64,000 nt of DNA from assembly GCF_008367235.1 (NCBI RefSeq), contig NZ_VTZS01000005.1:124001-188000 (forward strand), read 5' to 3'. Both the position numbers and the translations under genes were made by a program. Positions 1 through 9,272 of this stretch are shown one piece after another. This stretch comes from Pareuzebyella sediminis. GTDB lineage: Bacteria; Bacteroidota; Bacteroidia; Flavobacteriales; Flavobacteriaceae. A model generated the notes under the pieces. It saw only the letters and a program-made list of their open reading frames with translations, made no database searches and had not been told where the DNA came from. Each line of letters opens with the position of its first letter. The stretch's first letter is position 1.

Positions 1-765
1 AATCGAGGACTATTAACCGTTGTTGGTGCGGGTCCTGGAGATCCTGAGTTGATTACCTTTAAGGCCATAAAGGCTTTGCAGACCGCAGATGTGGTTCTTT
101 ACGATGCTTTGGTTAACGAAGCGCTTTTAGCGTATGCGCCCAAGGCTGAGAAAATTTTCGTGGGTAAGCGCAAAGGGTGCTATTCCTATCGACAGGAACA
201 AATCAATGATTTGATTGTGAGCCGTGCAAAATCAAAGGGTCACGTAGTACGCCTTAAAGGCGGAGATCCTTTTGTCTTTGGCCGAGGGGCGGAAGAAATG
301 GAATATGCCGCTAACCATGGTCTCGAAGTGGCCATAGTACCCGGAGTATCATCTAGCCTTTCCGTACCGGCTATGCAACAGATACCTGTGACCAAAAGAG
401 GGGGCTCTGAAAGTTTCTGGGTAATTACCGGCACTACTAAAGCGCACAAACTCTCTGAAGATGTAGTGCTTGCCGCCAAGAGCAACGCTACCGTGGTGAT
501 ACTTATGGGAATGTCAAAACTATCGGAAATCGTAGCGATTTATAAAAAAGAGGGTAAACCTAACATACCTATAGCCATTATTCAAAACGGAACATGTGCC
601 AATGAAAGAATAGCTGTGGCTACAATAACCTCTATTGAAAAGGAAGTGCAGCGAAAAACATTGGCAAACCCTGCGATTATTATTATTGGGGAAGTTGTTC
701 GGCATCGACAAAATATTAGTGAGATTATCAAGAATCAAGAACAAGAGCTAAGTCAAATATTATGA
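1..765 (+). CDS. cobA: Uroporphyrinogen-III C-methyltransferase (SUMT), 5' end cut off
   Basis: SAM-dependent enzyme that methylates uroporphyrinogen III to precorrin-2, the first step towards siroheme, the cofactor of sulfite and nitrite reductases. The reading frame is open from base 1, so the true start lies outside the window. The N-terminal SUMT signature VVGAGPGDPE is at bases 19-48, followed by LKGGDPFVFGRG, the SAM-binding loop typical of the family, and PGVSSSLSVPA. The remaining length fits a single-domain SUMT without the CysG dehydrogenase part. Its stop overlaps the start of the next gene (ATGA), so the two are probably translationally coupled. In this phylum such pairs often end a sulfate-assimilation operon; that upstream part is not visible. 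Confidence 0.93.
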   Translation, partial: NRGLLTVVGAGPGDPELITFKAIKALQTADVVLYDALVNEALLAYAPKAEKIFVGKRKGCYSYRQEQINDLIVSRAKSKGHVVRLKGGDPFVFGRGAEEMEYAANHGLEVAIVPGVSSSLSVPAMQQIPVTKRGGSESFWVITGTTKAHKLSEDVVLAAKSNATVVILMGMSKLSEIVAIYKKEGKPNIPIAIIQNGTCANERIAVATITSIEKEVQRKTLANPAIIIIGEVVRHRQNISEIIKNQEQELSQIL

Positions 766-1823
766 TAAAAACAGATTTATTAATTATTGGGGCAGGTCCC
801 ACAGGGCTTTTTACCGTATTTGAGGCAGGGCTTCTAAAATTGAAGTGTCATTTAATAGATGCGTTGGCGCAGCCGGGAGGGCAGTGTTCCGAAATTTATC
901 CCAAAAAGCCCATTTATGATATCCCGGCCTTCCCGGAAATTCTGGCAGGTCAGTTAGTAGATAATCTTATGGAGCAAATCAAGCCTTTTGATCCTGGTTT
1001 TACCTTGGGGGAACGAGCCGAGACTCTTGATAAATTAGAGGACGGTACATTTGTCGTAACCACCAATAAAGGCACAAAGCATAATGCACCGGTTGTAGTC
1101 ATCGCCGGTGGTCTTGGTTCGTTTGAACCTCGAAAGCCACCTATCGCTAACATCACCGATTTTGAAGATAAGGGTGTTGCCTATATGGTCAAAGATCCCG
1201 AAATATACAGAAACAAAAAGGTGGTTATTTCAGGAGGTGGTGATTCCGCGCTGGATTGGGCCATATTTTTGGCAGACGTGGCATCAGAGGTTTCACTGGT
1301 CCATCGAAGAAACGAGTTTCGGGGGGCATTAGATTCTGTCGAGAAGGCCTCTGAACTTGCCAAATTGGGAAAAATCAAATTGTTTACCGAGGCGGAAGTC
1401 AAAAAACTCTATGGCGATGAACATCTAGAAGCTGTGGTGGTCAAACACAACGATACCGAAAAGGGAGAGACATATGTAGAAACGGATCATTTCATTCCAC
1501 TCTTCGGTCTATCACCAAAACTAGGGCCTTTGGGCAATTGGGGACTTGAAATAGAGCGCAACGCCATTAAAGTAAATAATGCAAAAGATTACCAGACCAA
1601 TATACCGGGAGTCTATGCCATCGGGGATGTCAATACCTACGAAGGCAAACTAAAACTGATTCTTTCCGGGTTTCACGAGGCAGCCATTATGTGCCAATTT
1701 GCCTATCAACATATCAATCCAGGAAAGCGATTCGTAATGAAGTATACGACCGTAGGTGGGGTTGAAGGTTTCGACGGTAGCAAAAAGGAGGCAAAAAAAG
1801 AGGTCGTGCAGAGTATAGCTTAA
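762..1823 (+). CDS. Ferredoxin-NADP reductase, thioredoxin-reductase-like type
   Basis: 353-residue flavoprotein predicted to pass electrons between NADPH and ferredoxin. The N-terminal FAD dinucleotide-binding motif GAGPTG is near residue 11, and a second GGGDSALDW motif near residue 158 marks the NADPH-binding domain. GVYAIGDVNTY near residue 284 is the C-terminal FAD contact. The thioredoxin reductase CxxC pair is absent, which together with the N-terminal GGQCSEIYPKKPIYDIPAFP block points to the YumC-type ferredoxin-NADP reductase family. It overlaps the SUMT gene by four bases. In this position it probably supplies reductant to a ferredoxin-dependent sulfite reductase encoded upstream; that link is inference. 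Confidence 0.9.
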   Translation: MIKTDLLIIGAGPTGLFTVFEAGLLKLKCHLIDALAQPGGQCSEIYPKKPIYDIPAFPEILAGQLVDNLMEQIKPFDPGFTLGERAETLDKLEDGTFVVTTNKGTKHNAPVVVIAGGLGSFEPRKPPIANITDFEDKGVAYMVKDPEIYRNKKVVISGGGDSALDWAIFLADVASEVSLVHRRNEFRGALDSVEKASELAKLGKIKLFTEAEVKKLYGDEHLEAVVVKHNDTEKGETYVETDHFIPLFGLSPKLGPLGNWGLEIERNAIKVNNAKDYQTNIPGVYAIGDVNTYEGKLKLILSGFHEAAIMCQFAYQHINPGKRFVMKYTTVGGVEGFDGSKKEAKKEVVQSIA

Positions 1824-1846
1824 AACCACTTAGGGTTTTAACGTAT

Positions 1847-1884
1847 AAAGACCTTCCGTCCCACACCGGGTGGAAGGTCTTTTT
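1847..1884 (+). terminator. Intrinsic terminator after the SUMT/FNR operon
   Basis: Eleven-base arms AAAGACCTTCC and GGAAGGTCTTT flank a 14-base loop and run into a T stretch, 24 bases after the reductase stop. This separates the operon from the methionine genes downstream. Confidence 0.88.
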
Positions 1885-1931
1885 ATGAACGTAAGGTGCG
1901 TTTGTTGTGATAGAAAAACCCGCTGCTTTAC

Positions 1932-1962
1932 TTGGTTTTCATGGATATGTGGCGTTACTTTG
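1932..1962 (+). promoter_or_regulatory. Promoter of the riboswitch-metH transcript
   Basis: TTG at 1932-1934 and TTACTTTG at 1955-1962 are 20 bases apart. This matches the Bacteroidota consensus TTG-N17-23-TAnnTTTG in all but one base of the -7 box. It lies about 30 bases upstream of the riboswitch 5' stem, where a start site would be expected. Confidence 0.6.
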
Positions 1963-1993
1963 CACCCCCGTTCATTAAAATGTAAATATCATA

Positions 1994-2100
1994 GAGTTAT
2001 CAAGAAAGGTGGAGGGACTAGAACCGTTGAAACCTTAGCAACCCTTTTCTTATAAAGAAGGTGCTACATTCTATCCCGAAATGAAAGGGACAGATAACAC
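1994..2100 (+). ncRNA. SAM-I (S-box) riboswitch upstream of metH
   Basis: The stretch contains the conserved S-box core: TTATCAAGAAAGGTGGAGGG (kink-turn side), GAAACCTTAGCAACC and AAGGTGCTACATTC, in the family order. P1 can close with GTTATC (1996-2001) and GATAAC (2093-2098). A small P4-type hairpin TCCC/GGGA lies near 2075-2090. SAM binding should switch off the methionine genes downstream. The 136 bases from here to the metH start would hold the expression platform. AGACA/TGTCT near 2107-2119, followed by a T-rich run, is a short candidate terminator, but I cannot fold it rigorously. Confidence 0.93.
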
Positions 2101-2236
2101 AAGCGAGACAACCTGTCTTTTCTTTCCCTTGCTTGATACCCGACTTTTAGAGAAATAGAAATCTAGCCTCGTAGAAAATGTCGAAAGAGGGATTTCGCAG
2201 AGAAAAAGGTAGAATCAGTGTTTACTAGATCATAAA

Positions 2237-3238
2237 ATGAAAAATATAAACGACATACTTCAAAAGCGCATCCTCGTGCTTGATGGTGCCATGGGGACGA
2301 TGTTACAACGCTATAACTTCACAGAGGCAGACTTTAGGGGGCAGCGTTTCAAAGATTGGGAACACCCACTTCAGGGAAACAATGATTTATTGTCACTAAC
2401 ACAGCCAAAAGCCATAGCCGATGTACATCGGAAGTATTTCGAGGCCGGTGCCGATATTGTCGAAACCAATACGTTTTCTAGTACGACTATTGCAATGGCC
2501 GATTATCACTTGGAGGGAGTAGTTTATGAACTAAATTATGAAGCTGCCCGAATTGCCAAAAAGGTCGCCGATGAATTTACGGAAAAAGAACCTGATAAAC
2601 CTAGGTTCGTGGCGGGTAGTATAGGTCCGACAAATAAAACGGCGAGCATGTCACCCGATGTGAACGACCCCGGCTTTAGGGCAATTTCTTTTGATGCGCT
2701 ACGTATAGCTTATAAACAGCAAGCTGAAGCACTTTTAGATGGCGGCGTAGATATGCTTTTAGTGGAGACTGTTTTCGACACGCTCAATGCTAAGGCAGCT
2801 TTGTTTGCCATAGAGGAAGTCAAGGAAGAAAGAAATATAAAGGTGCCCGTAATGGTCAGTGGTACGATAACCGATGCCTCGGGTAGAACCTTGTCCGGAC
2901 AAACGGCCGAGGCTTTTTTAATTTCAATTGCCCACATTCCACTTCTTTCCGTTGGTTTTAATTGCGCATTGGGTGCCGACCAATTGACCCCGCATTTAGA
3001 AGTATTGGCCAAAAAGTCGGATCTTCCTATATCGGCCCATCCTAATGCCGGTTTGCCCAACGCGTTCGGCGAGTACGACGAAACCCCTGAAGAAATGGCA
3101 GAACAAATCAAGGAATATCTGGAAAAAGGATTGGTCAATATCGTTGGGGGCTGCTGCGGAACGACCCCAGAGCACATCAAGGCCTTATCTACGCTGGTTA
3201 AGAATTATGAACCTCGAAAACTAGTTGTACCTGCTTAG
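2237..3238 (+). CDS. metH: Methionine synthase, homocysteine-binding subunit (split MetH, part 1)
   Basis: 333-residue homocysteine S-methyltransferase barrel, the N-terminal module of cobalamin-dependent methionine synthase. It carries the start block [14 protein letters not shown] and the three zinc-ligand cysteines that activate homocysteine: C243 in FNCALGAD and C306/C307 in [10 protein letters not shown]. The folate, cobalamin and activation modules are encoded separately by the next gene, an arrangement usual in Flavobacteriia. The gene follows a SAM-I riboswitch, so it should be expressed when methionine/SAM is low. Start ATG at 2237 is preceded by a purine-poor leader, normal for this phylum. 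Confidence 0.95.
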   Translation: MKNINDILQKRILVLDGAMGTMLQRYNFTEADFRGQRFKDWEHPLQGNNDLLSLTQPKAIADVHRKYFEAGADIVETNTFSSTTIAMADYHLEGVVYELNYEAARIAKKVADEFTEKEPDKPRFVAGSIGPTNKTASMSPDVNDPGFRAISFDALRIAYKQQAEALLDGGVDMLLVETVFDTLNAKAALFAIEEVKEERNIKVPVMVSGTITDASGRTLSGQTAEAFLISIAHIPLLSVGFNCALGADQLTPHLEVLAKKSDLPISAHPNAGLPNAFGEYDETPEEMAEQIKEYLEKGLVNIVGGCCGTTPEHIKALSTLVKNYEPRKLVVPA

Positions 3239-3251
3239 AAAGGAAGCCACT

Positions 3252-5966
3252 ATGGAAAAAAAGCAGCCAAAATACCTTAAGTTAAGTGGTCTTGAACCTT
3301 TGGTAATAACCCCAGAAAGCAATTTTGTAAATGTCGGGGAAAGGACCAATGTAGCCGGTTCGAAGAAGTTTCTAAGGCTGATTAAAGAAGGAAAGTTCGA
3401 AGAAGCCCTAGACATTGCGCGTGACCAAGTTGAAGGAGGGGCTCAAATTATTGATATCAATATGGATGATGGCTTGATCGAAGGCAAAGAGGCCATGGTC
3501 AAGTTTTTGAATTTAATCGTGGCCGAGCCTGATATAGCCCGCGTACCGATTATGATCGATAGCTCAAAATGGGAGATTATTGAAGCAGGGCTTCAAGTGG
3601 TTCAGGGTAAATGTGTGGTGAATTCGATCAGCCTAAAGGAAGGAGAAGAAACCTTTGTTCATCAGGCCAAATTAATAAAGCGATATGGGGCTGCAGTGAT
3701 TGTAATGGCCTTTGATGAGGATGGTCAAGCCGATAATTACGAGCGGCGCATCGAAATTGCTAAACGATCTTACGATATTTTGGTAGATAAGGTCGGTTTT
3801 CCCGCGGAAGACATTATTTTCGACCTGAATATTTTTCCGGTCGCAACCGGAATGGAAGAGCACAAGCGTAATGCCCTAGATTTTATCGAAGCTACCAAGT
3901 GGGTACGTGAAAACCTTGCGTACTGTAGTGTGAGCGGAGGGGTGAGCAACGTGTCTTTTTCTTTTCGGGGGAACAACCCGGTCAGGGAGGCGATGCACTC
4001 GGTTTTTCTATACCATGCCATCAAGGCCGGTATGAACATCGGTATCGTCAACCCGACTATGTTAGAGGTCTATGACGATATTCCAAAAGAGTTACTCGAG
4101 AAGGTCGAGGATGTTATTTTGAACCGACGCGATGATGCCACCGAGCGGCTTCTTGATTTTGCCGAATCCGTTGTTGGAAAGGCACGTGAAAGCAAAGTAG
4201 ACCTTTCGTGGCGTGAAGATCCCTTACAAGAAAGAATTACCAGGGCTTTGGTCAAGGGAATCGATCAATTTATAGTGGAAGATGTAGAAGAGGCGCGCAA
4301 AGCGGCAAAGCGACCCATTGAAATCATAGAAGGACACCTTATGATCGGTATGAATGTGGTCGGTGATCTCTTCGGAAGTGGTAAAATGTTTTTGCCCCAG
4401 GTAGTGAAGTCCGCACGCGTGATGAAAAAGGCAGTGGCCTATTTACTTCCTTATATTGAGGAAGAAAAATTGGCTAATCCGCAAGAAGGAGATTCGGAAA
4501 ATGCCGGTAAGATATTGATGGCTACGGTAAAAGGGGATGTTCATGATATCGGTAAAAATATTGTCAGTGTGGTTTTGGCGTGCAATAATTATGAGATAGT
4601 AGATTTGGGGGTGATGGTACCGCCCGAAAAAATACTTCAGACTGCCATCGATGAACAAGTAGACGCCATTGGACTGAGCGGACTAATTACCCCATCTTTG
4701 GACGAAATGGTGCATTTGGCCAAGGAGATGGAACGCAGAAATTTTAAAATACCACTATTGATCGGAGGGGCCACTACCAGTAAGGCACATACGGCCGTTA
4801 AGATCGATCCCCAGTACAAAAATGCAGTGGTACATGTTAACGATGCATCGAGGGCGGTCACGGTAGTAGGCGATTTGCTACAAAAGGAGACCTCTGAAGC
4901 TTATAAACAGGCCATCAAGAAAGACTATGACCTTTTTAGGGAAAAATTTAATAATCGCTCGCAGCATAAGATCTATAAGACCATTGAGGCGGCAAGAGAG
5001 AATAAATTTCAGATCGACTGGCAGTCCTCGGAAATCGTAAAGCCCAACCAATTGGGTATTCAAGTCATTGAGAATATGGATTTGGAAAAGCTGATCGATT
5101 TTATCGATTGGACTCCCTTTTTTAGAAGCTGGGAACTTCATGGTAAATATCCTGACATCTTGAAAGATGAAGTAGTCGGTGAACAGGCAACGGAACTTTT
5201 TAACGAGGCACAGAAAATGCTGAAGGAGATTATTAGGGAGAAGAAGTTGAAGGGTAAGGCAATTTTCGGCTTGTTTCCTGCCCATACGGTGAATGACGAC
5301 GATATTGAGGTTTTGGTGCCCGATGAAGGTTCGAAAACACAAGAGGCGAAAAAGTATACGTTTCGAACCCTTAGGCAACAATTGCAGCGAAAGGAGGGTG
5401 TTGCGGACTATGCCCTTGCCGATTTTATTGCACCAAAGGGAACGGGAAGACAAGACTATATTGGCTGTTTTTGTGTAACTACGGGTTTCGGTACCGACGA
5501 GCTTGCCGGACAATACCGAAAAGACCTCGATGATTATAATTCGATTATGGTGAAGGCGCTCTCCGACCGTTTGGCAGAAGCATTTGCGGAATATCTCCAT
5601 AAGGAAATACGAACTGTACATTGGGGGTATGGGGCCCATGAACGATTGGACAACGATGAATTGATCGATGAAAAATATCAAGGAATTCGCCCGGCACCGG
5701 GCTATCCGGCCTGTCCCGACCATCTAGAGAAATTGACGATATGGGAAATGTTGGGTGTTGAAGCGCGTATTGGTGTAAAACTGACCGATAGTTTGGCCAT
5801 GTGGCCCGCTTCTTCCGTATCCGGGTATTATTTTGCCAATCGGGAGGCCCGATATTTCGGTCTGGGTAAGATAAAAAAAGATCAAGTAGCGGATTTTGCC
5901 CAACGCAAAGGGATTCCATATGAAGAGGCGGCCAAATGGTTGGCGCCCAATATGGTCGATGATTAA
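3252..5966 (+). CDS. metH: Methionine synthase, folate/cobalamin/activation subunit (split MetH, part 2)
   Basis: 904-residue protein with the remaining MetH modules: a pterin-binding barrel (about residues 10-280, starting [18 protein letters not shown]), the helical cap (about 310-400), the cobalamin-binding domain with lower-ligand His431 in [11 protein letters not shown], and the C-terminal SAM-dependent reactivation domain containing [12 protein letters not shown]. It transfers methyl from methyltetrahydrofolate through cob(I)alamin to homocysteine bound by the partner subunit. I chose ATG 3252 because AGGAAG stands just upstream. A start at 3225 would overlap the previous gene and add nine unconserved residues. 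Same riboswitch-controlled operon as part 1. Confidence 0.95.
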   Translation: MEKKQPKYLKLSGLEPLVITPESNFVNVGERTNVAGSKKFLRLIKEGKFEEALDIARDQVEGGAQIIDINMDDGLIEGKEAMVKFLNLIVAEPDIARVPIMIDSSKWEIIEAGLQVVQGKCVVNSISLKEGEETFVHQAKLIKRYGAAVIVMAFDEDGQADNYERRIEIAKRSYDILVDKVGFPAEDIIFDLNIFPVATGMEEHKRNALDFIEATKWVRENLAYCSVSGGVSNVSFSFRGNNPVREAMHSVFLYHAIKAGMNIGIVNPTMLEVYDDIPKELLEKVEDVILNRRDDATERLLDFAESVVGKARESKVDLSWREDPLQERITRALVKGIDQFIVEDVEEARKAAKRPIEIIEGHLMIGMNVVGDLFGSGKMFLPQVVKSARVMKKAVAYLLPYIEEEKLANPQEGDSENAGKILMATVKGDVHDIGKNIVSVVLACNNYEIVDLGVMVPPEKILQTAIDEQVDAIGLSGLITPSLDEMVHLAKEMERRNFKIPLLIGGATTSKAHTAVKIDPQYKNAVVHVNDASRAVTVVGDLLQKETSEAYKQAIKKDYDLFREKFNNRSQHKIYKTIEAARENKFQIDWQSSEIVKPNQLGIQVIENMDLEKLIDFIDWTPFFRSWELHGKYPDILKDEVVGEQATELFNEAQKMLKEIIREKKLKGKAIFGLFPAHTVNDDDIEVLVPDEGSKTQEAKKYTFRTLRQQLQRKEGVADYALADFIAPKGTGRQDYIGCFCVTTGFGTDELAGQYRKDLDDYNSIMVKALSDRLAEAFAEYLHKEIRTVHWGYGAHERLDNDELIDEKYQGIRPAPGYPACPDHLEKLTIWEMLGVEARIGVKLTDSLAMWPASSVSGYYFANREARYFGLGKIKKDQVADFAQRKGIPYEEAAKWLAPNMVDD

Positions 5967-6173
5967 AAGATACGGGTAATAGCTCGGGGAAAGATTTAGT
6001 ATAGCATGTTGGTCGGCGTTAGGGATAGCAGCGGCATCTTTTTCTGATCTGCCATCTGGAGGTGAGCAAAGTGTTTTGGCAGATGAAAAAATAGAGCGAA
6101 TAGCCCGACCACCTCATAGTGGGAACGCAAAAAGGAAAATTGGGATAAAGCAAGAAGATCAAGTATACCAAAT

Positions 6174-7127
6174 ATGAAAATTACGGAACATATAGACAGG
6201 GCCAAGGGCGAAACCTTGTTCTCATTTGAAATTATACCTCCTGTCAAGGGACGGAGCATTCAAGAGCTTTATGACAATATTGACCCCTTGATGGAATTCA
6301 AGCCGCCCTTCATCGATGTTACTACATCGCGCGAAGAGTATGTTTATATTGATAAAGGAGGGCTTTACGATAAGAAAATCACGCGTATGCGACCGGGAAC
6401 GGTCGGTATCTGCTCATCGATTCAACATAAATATGGCGTCGATACCGTACCCCACCTACTTTGTGGTGGTTTTACCAAGGAAGAAACTGAATATGTACTT
6501 GTTGATTGTCATTATTTGGGTATCGACAATGTTATGGCACTTAGGGGAGACGCCATGAAGGAGGAAAAATATTTCAGACCTACCGAGGGCGGACATAACT
6601 ATGCCAGGGGCCTCGTTCAGCAGATTCGAAATTTAAGCGAGGGTAAGTATCTTCATGAGACCATCGAGACCGACGACTGTTCGGATTTTTGTATTGGTGT
6701 GGCTGGGTATCCCGAAAAACATTTGGAAGCTCCTTCATTGCAGTCCGATTTAAAACGCTTAAAAGAAAAAGTCGATGCCGGGGCCGATTATGTGGTCACC
6801 CAGATGTTCTTTGATAATGACAAGTTTTTTGAATTTGTAAAGGCTGCAAGGGAAAATGGTATTACGGTACCGATCATACCAGGCATAAAACCTATAGCGG
6901 TCAAGCGTCACCTACAGTTATTGCCCCAAGTGTTCAGAATCGATCTTCCACAGGACCTGATCGATGCAGTAGACGTTTGTTCGAACAATAAAGAGGTACG
7001 GCAGGTAGGTGTGGAATGGGCTATTCAACAGTCAAAGGAGTTAAAGGCGCAGGGAGTTCCCGTTCTGCATTATTACTCCATGGGGAAGTCGGATAATATC
7101 AAGGCAATAGCGGAGAATGTATTCTAA
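6174..7127 (+). CDS. metF: Methylenetetrahydrofolate reductase
   Basis: 317-residue FAD enzyme that reduces 5,10-methylene-THF to 5-methyl-THF, the methyl donor used by the two MetH subunits just upstream. Family features seen are FSFEIIPPVKG at the N-terminus, the FIDVTTSREEY strand, NVMALRGD near residue 121 and ADYVVTQMFFDN near residue 203. The 207-base gap after metH shows no obvious terminator or new promoter, so metF is probably co-transcribed under the SAM riboswitch. That gap holds no recognisable gene. Confidence 0.95.
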   Translation: MKITEHIDRAKGETLFSFEIIPPVKGRSIQELYDNIDPLMEFKPPFIDVTTSREEYVYIDKGGLYDKKITRMRPGTVGICSSIQHKYGVDTVPHLLCGGFTKEETEYVLVDCHYLGIDNVMALRGDAMKEEKYFRPTEGGHNYARGLVQQIRNLSEGKYLHETIETDDCSDFCIGVAGYPEKHLEAPSLQSDLKRLKEKVDAGADYVVTQMFFDNDKFFEFVKAARENGITVPIIPGIKPIAVKRHLQLLPQVFRIDLPQDLIDAVDVCSNNKEVRQVGVEWAIQQSKELKAQGVPVLHYYSMGKSDNIKAIAENVF

Positions 7128-7209
7128 AAGTATACAGGTTCAACCCCTGATAGTCTAAAATTTTGAAGAAACCTTTCTTGATCAGTTCCCTTTTAATACA
7201 CAATAATTT

Positions 7210-7217
7210 TACCTTTG
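7210..7217 (+). promoter_or_regulatory. -7 promoter box almost on the start codon
   Basis: TACCTTTG is a perfect TAnnTTTG box only six bases before the ATG at 7224, so transcription would begin at or next to the start codon and the mRNA would be nearly leaderless. No TTG stands at the usual 17-23 base distance; the closest, at 7178-7180, is 29 bases away. Confidence 0.4.
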
Positions 7218-7223
7218 CCGCCC

Positions 7224-8318
7224 ATGAACCGTAAGGTATTTCTGTTATTGATAGTTCTGCATTTCCAATGCTTTTCTCAAGAAAGTGATCGGAAGAACGG
7301 CTATACCTTTGACGCTAATGTTTTTTACGGCTCGATTATATTGCACAATCCAGATATTTCCCATTTGATTACAAAACATCCCCATGGCGTTATCTTGGGG
7401 TATAATAGAAAGACTTTTGGTCGCGAAGATTGGCAGCAGTGGTACAATTATCCCGATTTGGGCGCTTCTTACATCTATCAAAATACCAACAACCCGACCT
7501 TGGGGGAAACCCATGGTCTATATGCCCATTTCAATTTTTACTTTTTCAAACGTAATTTGCAATTCCGGGTGGGCCAAGGTATTGCCTACGCCACCAAACC
7601 ATACCATCGTGAGACCAATTTTCGTAACAATGCCTATGGTTCGCGTATATTGAGCTCGACCTATATGATGTTCAATTATTATAAGGAAGACATATACAGG
7701 GGTATGGGTTTTAAGGCTGGGATTTCTATAGTTCACTATTCAAATGCCAATGTAAAGGCGCCGAACACCTCGACCAATACCTTGGCATTCAATGCCGGAC
7801 TCGTCTATACCCTAGATGGAGTTGAAAAGGAATATATTATAAGGGAAAAGGAAAAGATTCGAGAGCCCTTAAAGTACAATTTGGTATTTCGATCTGGGGT
7901 TAATGAAAGTGATAATATAGGGCATGGGCAATATCCATTCTATATCTTTTCGGGATATATCGATAAAAGAGTGGGGCGTAAGAGTGCAATTCAAGTTGGA
8001 GGTGATGTGTTTTTGAGCAATTTTTTAAAAGAGCTGATCCGTTTTCAGTCCATCGCTTTTCCAGAAAATGGTATTTCGGCCGATACGGATTATAAACGTG
8101 CAGGGATTTTTATAGGGCATGAGCTTTTTATCAATAAGCTTTCTATCGAAACGCAGTTGGGCTACTACATCTACTACCCTTATGATTTTGAAGGGAAAGT
8201 ATACAATCGATTTGGCCTGAAGCGCTATTTCGGCGACAATTTTTTTGGGGTTGTGAGCCTAAAGTCACATGGTGCCGCTGCAGAAGCAGTGGAATTCGGC
8301 ATTGGGGTTAGGTTATAA
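7224..8318 (+). CDS. Outer-membrane lipid A deacylase-like protein (acyloxyacyl hydrolase/PagL family)
   Basis: 364-residue protein with a signal peptide (NRKVFLLLIVLHFQCFSQ) followed by a beta-barrel-like pattern of alternating aromatic strands. The motif GISIVHYSNANVKAPN matches the PagL active-site block HxSN...PN. The residue where PagL has its catalytic Glu, 12 after the Ser, is Asn here, which I believe is common in Bacteroidota homologues. A role in trimming lipid A acyl chains at the cell surface is likely but not certain. Start ATG 7224 was preferred over TTG 7215 because the latter falls inside the -7 box. It is about twice the length of classical PagL. Confidence 0.7.
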   Translation: MNRKVFLLLIVLHFQCFSQESDRKNGYTFDANVFYGSIILHNPDISHLITKHPHGVILGYNRKTFGREDWQQWYNYPDLGASYIYQNTNNPTLGETHGLYAHFNFYFFKRNLQFRVGQGIAYATKPYHRETNFRNNAYGSRILSSTYMMFNYYKEDIYRGMGFKAGISIVHYSNANVKAPNTSTNTLAFNAGLVYTLDGVEKEYIIREKEKIREPLKYNLVFRSGVNESDNIGHGQYPFYIFSGYIDKRVGRKSAIQVGGDVFLSNFLKELIRFQSIAFPENGISADTDYKRAGIFIGHELFINKLSIETQLGYYIYYPYDFEGKVYNRFGLKRYFGDNFFGVVSLKSHGAAAEAVEFGIGVRL

Positions 8319-8349
8319 CCTTTTAGATTTATAAAAAAAGAAACAACCT

Positions 8350-9159
8350 TTGAATTTGAGAATTTGGATATTGAATTTGAAGCTTCCGAACCTTTGGAAA
8401 CGCATCGGTATTGCTAAAATATGTGGTTTTGTAACCACCCTTTTTTTGCTGGGCTGTGCTATGGAAAATGCGCCAGACTGCCTGCAGGATTCCGGGGATT
8501 TAATTCGCGAAGAAGTGTTGCTGCCCGATTTTACTAAAATCACCGTTTTCGAAAATGTCTCCCTTGTGCTAAAGCAAGGAAATATACAAAAGGTCGAAGT
8601 ACAGACCGGGGAATATCTTCGTGATGAGGTTTCCGCCGTGGTAGAGGGGAATAGATTGCTCCTTCGAGATACAAACGACTGCAATTTTTTTAGAGAATAC
8701 GGGTTGACCACCATCTATGTAACTTCTCCCAATATTGATGAGATTAGGAGTAGCACAGGTTGGTCGGTTCAGAGTGACGGTGTATTGGCCTATCCGACTT
8801 TGACCTTGCTTTCGGAAAGCTATATTGATAATGAGTCGGAAACTACCGATGGGGAGTTTGATTTGAATATAGATTGCCAAAATTTGAGTGTCGTGGTGAA
8901 CGGTATCGCCTATTTCAAAATTAAAGGAACTACGGAAAATCTCAATCTGAGTATTGCGGCGGGGGACTCCCGTATCGAGGCCGATAATCTTATCTCAGAA
9001 AATATTAGCCTTAATCATAGAGGTAGCAACGACATGTTCATAAACCCCCAATTTTCCCTTAACGGCACTATTCGTGGAACCGGGGACGTGATTTCCTTGA
9101 ATCGGCCCGATCAGATTGACGTGGAAGAATTGTATAAGGGAAGATTGATTTTCAGGTGA
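8350..9159 (+). CDS. GIN-domain (DUF2807) lipoprotein
   Basis: 269-residue protein beginning at TTG. A lipobox LFLLGC places the acylated cysteine at residue 36. The mature part follows the DUF2807/GIN pattern: FTKITVFENVSLVLKQGNIQKVEVQTGE near the front, then short repeating strands (EIRSSTGWSV, LNLSIAAGDSRIEA, ISLNHRGSNDMFI, LNGTIRGTGDV) that build a right-handed beta-helix. Bacteroidota carry many such head-GIN proteins on the envelope; no enzymatic function is known. The long region before the lipobox suggests the real start may be one of the TTG codons a little downstream of 8350. Confidence 0.8.
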   Translation: MNLRIWILNLKLPNLWKRIGIAKICGFVTTLFLLGCAMENAPDCLQDSGDLIREEVLLPDFTKITVFENVSLVLKQGNIQKVEVQTGEYLRDEVSAVVEGNRLLLRDTNDCNFFREYGLTTIYVTSPNIDEIRSSTGWSVQSDGVLAYPTLTLLSESYIDNESETTDGEFDLNIDCQNLSVVVNGIAYFKIKGTTENLNLSIAAGDSRIEADNLISENISLNHRGSNDMFINPQFSLNGTIRGTGDVISLNRPDQIDVEELYKGRLIFR

Positions 9160-9272
9160 TTCACAAGCTTGGTAAAAATGGTGATTTTTGGGATACTTGT
9201 TATCTGAACTCATACATACTTAAAATATATTCTCATTTACAGTGCACTATATCGAATGATTCCGATGCGCAT

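Noticed and set aside
1870-2055. Plus-strand 61-codon frame
   Set aside because: It overlaps the metH promoter and the first half of the SAM riboswitch; no protein similarity.
4878-5723. Long minus-strand open frame (281 codons)
   Set aside because: Entirely antisense to the conserved C-terminal part of methionine synthase and without any recognisable domain; a shadow of the codon bias.
2237-5966. Idea that metH is broken by a frameshift into two pieces
   Set aside because: Both parts have their own starts and end at a domain boundary; a split MetH is normal in Flavobacteriia.
5996-6259. Minus-strand 87-codon frame in the metH-metF gap
   Set aside because: Runs into the start of metF on the opposite strand and resembles no family; the gap is more likely transcribed spacer.
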